Shown here: one piece after another, positions 1-8,235 of the stretch
How positions within the stretch are numbered: position 1 is the stretch's first letter
Layout: every line of letters starts with the position of its first letter
DNA from: Volvox africanus
Taxonomy: Eukaryota > Chlorophyta > Chlorophyceae > Chlamydomonadales > Volvocaceae
Direction: 5' to 3'
Assembly: GCA_030268105.1 (NCBI GenBank)
Contig: BSDZ01000092.1
Coordinates: 165,420-229,419, forward strand
DNA: 64,000 nt
Position numbers and translations under genes: made by a program
The notes under the pieces: generated by a model
The model's database searches: none
Seen by the model: only the letters and a program-made list of their open reading frames with translations
Told to the model about the DNA's origin: nothing

Positions 1-143
1 TATCCTGTTCTATCTGCTGACTCAGCAGGCAGTGGGCCTTGCCACCTGCTGTCTGCCTGCACATCTAAGCGCAGCCCACCTTACATGAATTGATTTCTGG
101 CACAGAGACGTTCGCTCTCCCCCACACACTTTGCCCTCTTTAG

Positions 144-379
144 GCCTCGAGCACAATCCACTTGTTGCCTTCGGGAAGGAGCAGGCGGCAGCTCCAGCAA
201 TTTCCTATGTGCAGCTCAAGCTGATGGAGCTTTGTGGCTCCAATCGTTGGGGGACGGCGTCCATCAAGGCCGCCTCGCTTGAGGGGCCCCGCAAGAGGCG
301 CCCTTTCTTGGCGGCCTTCCTAAGGGCTGCCAAGGGAATCACAGAGCCGTGTGTTCAGCGTGGGGGCATTCGGCTCTGA
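144..379 (+). CDS. Gene copy 0, 3' part only: exon 7 of the unknown 420-residue protein
   Basis: The window opens inside intron 6 of this copy. The acceptor follows a pyrimidine-rich run ending in CTTTAG at 143. Exon 7 then encodes residues 343-420, with the first codon completed from the previous exon, and stops with TGA at 377-379. The sequence matches exon 7 of copy 1. The five-prime exons lie upstream of the window. Intron 6 here carries the ATGAAT form of a marker that reads ATTAAT in copies 1-4. Confidence 0.65.
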
Positions 380-820
380 TCGAGCTGGGGCGGTTTTGCA
401 GGAAGTGCACGCACTGATATGTACCTACTACCCTCCTTGCTAGCTAGCCGGATTGCTAGATGGTCATCTCGAGCCATCGATTTTGTTTGCCAAGTCGTGA
501 TGCTTAGCGTTGTTAAACACTGCACCCTTAATCGACGGTGACGTGGTTATTAAGAAAAGAGGGACTCAAGACACCTAGAGCGGAACTAAAGGCTCTGAGG
601 CCTGATGGTGACCGTGACCATGGCCGTAGTAGCACCAAGGGGCGGTGACTGGCTGAATAGCGCGGCACTTTACATTACGAATGTTAGGGCTCTCGTGAGA
701 GATGTCCGGTGTGGTGGCTTGCAGGTGGCTGCTGCGGCTTAGGCGTGATGTTAGGCTGGGGTTTGCAGGTTTGGTTAGCTTTCTCATGTACATGTTTGTT
801 TTCGGGCACCCCCAGTTTTG

Positions 821-1516
821 TATGTGGTATTCTGTGTTCTTTTTATCGTACCTAAGGCTTCATGCAGTGGAGGGGGAGGGGCTGTGGAGGTTTAAACAGC
901 TGGTGGGCAGTCGGACTTCATCAAGTGGTATTCATAGTCAGTGAGACTCCCAACTGCACACATGGTATTTGTGCCTAGCATTTAGTCACTTAGCTATGTG
1001 ATATTCTGTGTTCTTTTTATCGTACCTAAGGCTTCATGCAGTGGAGGGGGAGGGGCTGTGGAGGTTTAAACAGCTGGTGGGCAGTCGGACTTCATCAAGT
1101 GGTATTCATAGTCAGTGAGACTCCCAACTGCACACATGGTATTTGTGCCTAGCATTTAGTCACTTAGCTATGTGATATTCTGTGTTCTTTTTATCGTACC
1201 TAAGGCTTCATGCAGTGGAGGGGGAGGGGCTGTGGAGGTTTAAACAGCTGGTGGGCAGTCGGACTTCATCAAGTGGTATTCATAGTCAGTGAGACTCCCA
1301 ACTGCACACATGGTATTTGTGCCTAGCATTTAGTCACTTAGCTATGTGATATTCTGTGTTCTTTTTATCGTACCTAAGGCTTCATGCAGTGGAGGGGGAG
1401 GGGCTGTGGAGGTTTAAACAGCTGGTGGGCAGTCGGACTTCATCAAGTGGTATTCATAGTCAGTGAGACTCCCAACTGCACACATGGTATTTGTGCCTAG
1501 CATTTAGTCACTTAGC
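821..1516 (+). repeat. Nested 174-bp tandem array, 4 monomers (unit 1)
   Basis: Four direct copies with a period of exactly 174 bp; the TTCTTTTTATCG landmark falls at 837, 1011, 1185 and 1359. The monomers are almost identical. The first starts TATGTGGTAT where later ones have TATGTGATAT. The monomer holds a GGAGGGGGAGGGG purine run and a GTTTAAAC palindrome. It is a multiple of three in length but has stops in all forward frames that I checked by eye, so it does not look coding. Confidence 0.97.
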
Positions 1517-1561
1517 TGTCATAGACCTGATATAGTTTTAGTTGCATAGTTTCTTATCTGC

Positions 1562-1700
1562 CATTCATTAGTGGACCCTAACCAATAGGAGCGTGTCAAA
1601 CGTGTTTGTTAGTGGATCTGAACCCTAGATGGTTGTCAACTGTTCATCATTGGATTCTATCCGATAGGAGCTTGTGAACCGTGTTTGTTAATGGATCTGA
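1562..1700 (+). repeat. Diverged 79-bp direct dimer downstream of the 174-bp array
   Basis: Two related segments, about 1562-1621 and 1641-1700, lie 79 bp apart. Both contain ATAGGAGC, GTGTTTGTTA and TGGATCTGA in the same order, and over the 46-bp core I count about 8 mismatches. This is older than the 174-bp array because its halves have diverged, yet the pair is nearly the same in every unit. Other copies start near 6761, 11960, 17159, 22184, 27380, 32407, 37626, 42815, 48012, 53208, 58406 and 63597. Confidence 0.8.
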
Positions 1701-1851
1701 TTAATGAGCTATTTAACATCCTTCTCAAGTGATTAGGCTGGTGTCATAATCTGCCATGACGACATGGCATGTGACCAGTTTATTTACAGGGGACTCTCAA
1801 CTAGACATGCCTGGGACAGCACAAAGGGGGAGGGCATGCGTGCCTCTGTGG

Positions 1852-1889
1852 GCGTGTGTGTGCATATGCGTGTGTGCGCATGCATGTGC
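1852..1889. other. 38-bp perfect alternating purine-pyrimidine tract (Z-DNA-prone)
   Basis: Every base from 1852 to 1889 alternates purine and pyrimidine, mixing GT, GC and AT steps and ending in GCATGCATGTGC. Such tracts are known to favour left-handed DNA under negative supercoiling. It lies about 1.15 kb upstream of the next start codon. Clean copies lie at 7051-7088, 12250-12287, 17449-17486, 22474-22511, 27670-27707, 37916-37953, 43105-43142, 48302-48339, 53498-53535 and 58696-58733. In unit 7 (near 32718) it is broken by one inserted G. Confidence 0.75.
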
Positions 1890-2878
1890 TGCAGGCATGT
1901 GCAATACCATGGTGTTCGAGCCTCGCAGTTGCTCACGAGTGGACGAGCAAGCAGCAGGCCTCTCCGTGACACCACATGTAAATCGTGCGATGCCTGGATG
2001 ACCCTTTTTGAGTGTCTCAGTCTCCCCCTGAAGCAGAACAGAGGGGTGCTTTTTAGGTGTTACACTGTGGGCGACTTGTTCTGAAAACTTGGGAAGAACT
2101 GTTTGGATTTTACTCCGCATGGAGAGCTGTATCTCCATGCAGCGCTGCACAGCCAAATTGCATTTTACTGCAGCAGGCTCTCACTAAGGTGTATGTATGT
2201 TCATACAAGGGTTCAACAATCGTTGGCATTATGACATTATGGTGCCCCAACTTGGGCGTCCATGCCCATCATGGAGATGGCACCGGAAGGCCTTCGGCGT
2301 GCTCCATCTTTATTAATTTCAGGACACGTGATAGTGTACGGCAAGCTACCGTGGGCCACAGTCCAGTGGTCGCATTATGTAAGGAATTTCAGGACTTTAG
2401 ATTCCCTACTATGGGGAAGACCAGTACTATACAAGGTGATAACCTTGCGCTCTTGGGGCCTCCGAACCGGTATTGGTGAAACACACACTTGTGCGGTGTT
2501 GATGTCTTTGAGCTTACGCGAGCTCAATTGTACCAATTGAAATTACAGTTCAATAGGAGCTCAAGAAATCCTTTGCGATGAACCTACGTAATCTGTTGTT
2601 CCAATGTACGGCCCGAAGCCACGAACAGCGGACCGATTATGGTAATACGGGGTTCTTATCGCCACACGGAAGCGCCCCTACATTGCCATTCAAATTACTT
2701 TGCTTCAGTGTTACAACCGGATAAAGGAAAGCTGTGAAACCTTCGCCTTTAGACCTGATTATGCTCCGTCGCTCTACATAACCATAGCCCACCCTGTGTG
2801 ACCCATTAACATCCTAACTAGTTATTTTAAAACCATTTTCCATAATTGCTTTCGAATTCCTTAGAGAGACTCCAAAGA

Positions 2879-2894
2879 ACAGGCTTTGGCCTGT
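2879..2894. other. Small perfect inverted repeat upstream of the gene
   Basis: ACAGGC and GCCTGT flank a four-base TTTG loop, about 140 bp before the start codon at 3037. It recurs in every unit. A six-bp stem is short enough to be chance, and no T run follows, so it is not a convincing terminator. Confidence 0.3.
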
Positions 2895-3036
2895 CAACAC
2901 AACCGTTTGCCTCTAGACAAAACCTTAGTGTCGTTTATTGAGTAATACATCTCAACGATTTGCTTAGCGATAGTGCTTCATTGGACGCTTCGATTACCGG
3001 CTCCTTGACCACGACCCGGCTGTCCAGGCGTCAGCC

Positions 3037-5578
3037 ATGATCTCGCTGTTGGTGAAACTGGGCTTCAAGCCTAAGGATCGTGCTTATGAGAGGATCGACA
3101 CAATCTCGGACACCAACAGCACCGCTAACGATAATGACAGCGTTATGAGCAACAGCAGCTGCCTAAATGGCAAAGCTGTAGAGCAGCCTGCAGGTGGAGT
3201 GGTCGTCACTCCTTTGCGTGAACTAATGAAGAAGTTTAGCCGCAAGTGGATTCCGACAGAAAAGGTGAATTCGTGTTGCTGTCTTTCCTGATGTTCAGTT
3301 CTAAGTAAGGCCAACTCCCATCAAGCCTGCCTTTCGTCGTCGTTTATGTTTTCTTCGATTCCGTCTTTTTTCGGTCATTCCGTGACATCCCATCCCTTCC
3401 ACCTTTTCTGTCGCAGCCTCTTCAGCGGTTCGGGAAGCTCGAGGGCGAAGAATCCTTGACGTTGCAGGAGCGGTTGTCCGCGCGGCGCCTGCAAATAGCT
3501 GAGAAGGGGACTCTGCTTAAGGTCCTGCTATCCTGGGTGAGTTTGAGCTGATCAGGAGTTTGCTCCAGCAGTGGTGATGGGTGTTGAGATGCCTTGGGGG
3601 TCGCTTGTCTGACAGTCGCTCGATGTGATTGGGCCATGCGCCGACCCGCACCGCTTGCTGACTATCGACCAACGTGTCGACCCCCCGTCTTTTGCGTGCG
3701 CACAACAGAAGGGCGCGCCCGAGAATCTTCACCAGGCCGGAGCCCAACTGGAAGCCCAGCCAGTTCCAGCAGCGCAGCAGGTGGTGGGTCAGACCTGACG
3801 CCTGAGGGGGTTCCGGGGAGGAGGTCGCCTTTCTCATACCAGTGCGCGGCTTGTGCTGCACTGTGTTGGTTGCAAAGTGCCTGCAGGAAAGCGCTTCTCA
3901 GGGGAGGCGAATGGGGAACATGGTTTCCGAGGGGAGGGGAGACGGACGGAGGGAGTTGCCCGAGGGTGACACGGGGGTGGGCTCATCATACATGTCGTTA
4001 TTTTGTCGTCGTTCAGATGTCGCCGAAACTAATTTGTGTACATGCGCTTGTGTTTGGACGTCCAATACCCCCTCGGAAACACATCAAGATGCTTTCCGTG
4101 ATGCAGATGTTCCATGTCTACGCACGTAAACGGTGCACTAACTGATGAAAAGCTTTTTTGTGTGTCTCGTTCTCTGCCAGCAGGAGCCGCAGCTGGAGAG
4201 TGAGGAGAACAACGTGCAGCAATGCGCGGGTGGCGTGATGGCCCCGTCGGGGTTGGCGGGAGCAGCGGCGGCCATTGAGCTAGCATATCAGCGGTAGGTG
4301 CAGTGTATAACTAGGTGTACGGCGGAGTGACGTGGTAGTGCGTGGCGGTCTGAGTACGTGGCGGCAAATGCATGAAGGCGTACGTGTTTCGGATGTGCGA
4401 CTTCCTGTTTACCCGAAACCCACAATGCTGGGATCTCTTGCTTACACCTGCAACCCCACCCATGCCTTTTCCATACAGGTTGGACGAGACCACCGAAGCT
4501 GAGGGCTTCGAGGGCTTCCAAGTCCAGGTGCGTGGGCAAGAAGTCATCGAAGCAACATAGTCTTATGTATACAAAACCCGACAACTGCTGGATGTTCGCT
4601 CTTTTATCTGCAGGTGTCAGATTTGATTTCGCAACTCGAGAAGCTGAGGTCGGGGGCCGCCATGATGGAGGCCAGGAAGGGGGGCCTTTCCGGGGCCTCT
4701 ACAGACCTGCAGGGCAGCAGCATCACTGCCAAATTTGCCATCATCCCTGCCGCCAGCTGTCCTGCTATGGGCGCCACGAGTCCGCCTTCTGCAGTCGAAG
4801 TCGCAGATGCTGGTGCCGCTTCCATTTTCATCAACAAGGCTGCGCAGCAACCCCAGGAGTTGTACCAACCCCTGGAGCTCACGCAGCCACCAAAACCGCA
4901 CCCGAAAACCCCAGAGCGGCGTCTGCCCCCTGAGGCACGGAACTGGGGTCTGCAGGACTGCCGGTCCTGGGCGGGGGAGCAGCATTGGTCGTCCTGGGCG
5001 GAGGTTCAGGCGTTTACCAAGACGCTTGAGCCGACCCTGGCAGAAGCCATTCGTGAAGCAAGTAAGTCTGGTGGTGTGCACGTCGCGCTCCATCTCATGC
5101 TAGCTAGGTGCATGGTTGTCATTGAGGGGTTGTCATTGTGTGAGGGGTTGTGAAAAGACACCCCTGAGTCTAGGTCTGCTGACTGGTTTGGCTCCCAAGT
5201 ATCCTGTTCTATCTGCTGACTCAGCAGGCAGTGGGCCTTGCCACCTGCTGTCTGCCTGCACATCTAAGCGCAGCCCACCTTACATTAATTGATTTCTGGC
5301 ACAGAGACGTTCGCTCTCCCCCACACACTTTGCCCTCTTTAGGCCTCGAGCACAATCCACTTGTTGCCTTCGGGAAGGAGCAGGCGGCAGCTCCAGCAAT
5401 TTCCTATGTGCAGCTCAAGCTGATGGAGCTTTGTGGCTCCAATCGTTGGGGGACGGCGTCCATCAAGGCCGCCTCGCTTGAGGGGCCCCGCAAGAGGCGC
5501 CCTTTCTTGGCGGCCTTCCTAAGGGCTGCCAAGGGAATCACAGAGCCGTGTGTTCAGCGTGGGGGCATTCGGCTCTGA
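3037..5578 (+). CDS. Gene copy 1 (reference copy): unrecognised 420-residue protein, seven exons
   Basis: Exons: 3037-3264, 3417-3536, 3709-3780, 4184-4293, 4479-4527, 4614-5061 and 5343-5578. All introns are GT-AG, most have a clear pyrimidine tract, and the phases 0,0,0,2,0,1 agree. Reading into any intron meets an in-frame stop. The intron 3 acceptor is a CAGCAG tandem, so one Gln may be optional. I do not recognise the protein. No signal peptide or membrane span is evident. Residues 24-46 are rich in Asn, Ser and Asp. Residues 60-116 are basic and likely helical. A heptad-like stretch starts near 194. Residues 273-299 are Pro-rich. Trp 304, 312, 318 and 321 form a cluster. Arg/Lys 392-395 (RKRR) could be a nuclear signal. 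The start has G at -3, but the frame stays open for 21 codons upstream to a TAG at 2971, so an upstream coding exon is possible. This copy alone has CTG rather than CTA for Leu 335 (silent). Confidence 0.7.
5213..5227. promoter_or_regulatory. Perfect 15-bp palindrome in intron 6, matching a T-MARE consensus
   Basis: CTGCTGACTCAGCAG is a perfect palindrome about a central C and contains TGCTGACTCAGCA, the TRE-type Maf recognition element of animal bZIP factors. Copies lie at 14-28, 10412-10426, 15611-15625, 20810-20824, 25835-25849, 31032-31046, 36063-36077, 41267-41281, 46464-46478, 51661-51675, 56859-56873 and 62054-62068. It is intact even in the damaged copy 7. Function is inferred only from the motif; if the organism is not an animal the match may mean nothing. 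Confidence 0.35.
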
Positions 5579-8235
5579 TCGAGCTGGGGCGGTTTTGCAG
5601 GAAGTGCACGCACTGATATGTACCTACTACCCTCCTTGCTAGCTAGCCGGATTGCTAGATGGTCATCTCGAGCCATCGATTTTGTTTGCCAAGTCGTGAT
5701 GCTTAGCGTTGTTAAACACTGCACCCTTAATCGACGGTGACGTGGTTATTAAGAAAAGAGGGACTCAAGACACCTAGAGCGGAACTAAAGGCTCTGAGGC
5801 CTGATGGTGACCGTGACCATGGCCGTAGTAGCACCAAGGGGCGGTGACTGGCTGAATAGCGCGGCACTTTACATTACGAATGTTAGGGCTCTCGTGAGAG
5901 ATGTCCGGTGTGGTGGCTTGCAGGTGGCTGCTGCGGCTTAGGCGTGATGTTAGGCTGGGGTTTGCAGGTTTGGTTAGCTTTCTCATGTACATGTTTGTTT
6001 TCGGGCACCCCCAGTTTTGTATGTGGTATTCTGTGTTCTTTTTATCGTACCTAAGGCTTCATGCAGTGGAGGGGGAGGGGCTGTGGAGGTTTAAACAGCT
6101 GGTGGGCAGTCGGACTTCATCAAGTGGTATTCATAGTCAGTGAGACTCCCAACTGCACACATGGTATTTGTGCCTAGCATTTAGTCACTTAGCTATGTGA
6201 TATTCTGTGTTCTTTTTATCGTACCTAAGGCTTCATGCAGTGGAGGGGGAGGGGCTGTGGAGGTTTAAACAGCTGGTGGGCAGTCGGACTTCATCAAGTG
6301 GTATTCATAGTCAGTGAGACTCCCAACTGCACACATGGTATTTGTGCCTAGCATTTAGTCACTTAGCTATGTGATATTCTGTGTTCTTTTTATCGTACCT
6401 AAGGCTTCATGCAGTGGAGGGGGAGGGGCTGTGGAGGTTTAAACAGCTGGTGGGCAGTCGGACTTCATCAAGTGGTATTCATAGTCAGTGAGACTCCCAA
6501 CTGCACACATGGTATTTGTGCCTAGCATTTAGTCACTTAGCTATGTGATATTCTGTGTTCTTTTTATCGTACCTAAGGCTTCATGCAGTGGAGGGGGAGG
6601 GGCTGTGGAGGTTTAAACAGCTGGTGGGCAGTCGGACTTCATCAAGTGGTATTCATAGTCAGTGAGACTCCCAACTGCACACATGGTATTTGTGCCTAGC
6701 ATTTAGTCACTTAGCTGTCATAGACCTGATATAGTTTTAGTTGCATAGTTTCTTATCTGCCATTCATTAGTGGACCCTAACCAATAGGAGCGTGTCAAAC
6801 GTGTTTGTTAGTGGATCTGAACCCTAGATGGTTGTCAACTGTTCATCATTGGATTCTATCCGATAGGAGCTTGTGAACCGTGTTTGTTAATGGATCTGAT
6901 TAATGAGCTATTTAACATCCTTCTCAAGTGATTAGGCTGGTGTCATAATCTGCCATGACGACATGGCATGTGACCAGTTTATTTACAGGGGACTCTCAAC
7001 TAGACATGCCTGGGACAGCACAAAGGGGGAGGGCATGCGTGCCTCTGTGGGCGTGTGTGTGCATATGCGTGTGTGCGCATGCATGTGCTGCAGGCATGTG
7101 CAATACCATGGTGTTCGAGCCTCGCAGTTGCTCACGAGTGGACGAGCAAGCAGCAGGCCTCTCCGTGACACCACATGTAAATCGTGCGATGCCTGGATGA
7201 CCCTTTTTGAGTGTCTCAGTCTCCCCCTGAAGCAGAACAGAGGGGTGCTTTTTAGGTGTTACACTGTGGGCGACTTGTTCTGAAAACTTGGGAAGAACTG
7301 TTTGGATTTTACTCCGCATGGAGAGCTGTATCTCCATGCAGCGCTGCACAGCCAAATTGCATTTTACTGCAGCAGGCTCTCACTAAGGTGTATGTATGTT
7401 CATACAAGGGTTCAACAATCGTTGGCATTATGACATTATGGTGCCCCAACTTGGGCGTCCATGCCCATCATGGAGATGGCACCGGAAGGCCTTCGGCGTG
7501 CTCCATCTTTATTAATTTCAGGACACGTGATAGTGTACGGCAAGCTACCGTGGGCCACAGTCCAGTGGTCGCATTATGTAAGGAATTTCAGGACTTTAGA
7601 TTCCCTACTATGGGGAAGACCAGTACTATACAAGGTGATAACCTTGCGCTCTTGGGGCCTCCGAACCGGTATTGGTGAAACACACACTTGTGCGGTGTTG
7701 ATGTCTTTGAGCTTACGCGAGCTCAATTGTACCAATTGAAATTACAGTTCAATAGGAGCTCAAGAAATCCTTTGCGATGAACCTACGTAATCTGTTGTTC
7801 CAATGTACGGCCCGAAGCCACGAACAGCGGACCGATTATGGTAATACGGGGTTCTTATCGCCACACGGAAGCGCCCCTACATTGCCATTCAAATTACTTT
7901 GCTTCAGTGTTACAACCGGATAAAGGAAAGCTGTGAAACCTTCGCCTTTAGACCTGATTATGCTCCGTCGCTCTACATAACCATAGCCCACCCTGTGTGA
8001 CCCATTAACATCCTAACTAGTTATTTTAAAACCATTTTCCATAATTGCTTTCGAATTCCTTAGAGAGACTCCAAAGAACAGGCTTTGGCCTGTCAACACA
8101 ACCGTTTGCCTCTAGACAAAACCTTAGTGTCGTTTATTGAGTAATACATCTCAACGATTTGCTTAGCGATAGTGCTTCATTGGACGCTTCGATTACCGGC
8201 TCCTTGACCACGACCCGGCTGTCCAGGCGTCAGCC
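5579..8235 (+). other. Spacer of unit 2
   Basis: Same layout and length as the reference spacer, with the G form of the flank marker. Nothing else seen. Confidence 0.7.
6020..6715 (+). repeat. 174-bp array, 4 monomers (unit 2)
   Basis: Same four-monomer structure as in unit 1, with no differences noticed. Confidence 0.97.

Larger units (their letters stand above)
380..3036 (+). other. Spacer of unit 1 (reference spacer)
   Basis: In order: a 3' flank (380-820), the 174-bp array (821-1516), the 79-bp dimer (1562-1700), the alternating tract (1852-1889), then 1890-3036 leading to the next gene. No RNA gene or transposon was recognised. Open frames exist (for example 2057-2479 and 2262-2540, + strand), but they show no recognisable domain, no splice logic and no link to the gene. 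The last ~300 bp before the start codon are more AT-rich, with TTATTTTAAAACC near 2821; no certain TATA box or polyadenylation signal was found. Confidence 0.7.

Noticed and set aside
702..944. 80-residue open frame with hydrophobic segments reaching into the 174-bp array
   Set aside because: It stops inside the first monomer and is only the chance frame over a non-coding repeat.
821..1516. CRISPR array reading of the regularly spaced repeats
   Set aside because: The whole 174-bp period is repeated with no unique spacers, and the locus has spliceosomal introns.
1574..1630. CCCTAA-like words suggesting telomeric repeats
   Set aside because: Only isolated single words occur, with no tandem run.
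2057..2540. Open frames of 140 and 92 residues in the spacer
   Set aside because: They recur only because the spacer recurs. They overlap in different frames, have no recognisable domain or supporting splice structure, and neither frame is spared in unit 7.
2590..2700. GC-rich block checked as a 5S rRNA, tRNA or spliced-leader gene, since such genes are often tandem
   Set aside because: No recognisable 5S internal control region, tRNA A/B boxes or T-run terminator could be seen.
4020..4145. Possible cassette exon inside intron 3 following TTCAG at 4017
   Set aside because: The frame is open for 42 codons, but no good phase-0 donor follows, and copy 12 has a one-base deletion within it while its known exons are intact.
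4617..5093. Long minus-strand open frame (158 residues) opposite exon 6
   Set aside because: It lies antisense to the best-supported exon, is 158 residues only in copy 1 because of one silent change on the other strand, and is shorter elsewhere.
5231..5578. 115-residue open frame running through the end of intron 6 into exon 7, as a separate gene
   Set aside because: The ATTAAT/ATGAAT marker turns a TTA into a TGA stop in this frame in copies 0, 5, 6, 9, 10 and 11, so it is not conserved. The exon 7 part is explained by the spliced gene.
5572..5600. A very short extra intron replacing the annotated stop, ending at TTTTGCAG near 5600
   Set aside because: It would be under 50 bp with a poor donor, while the existing stop follows a continuous open exon.
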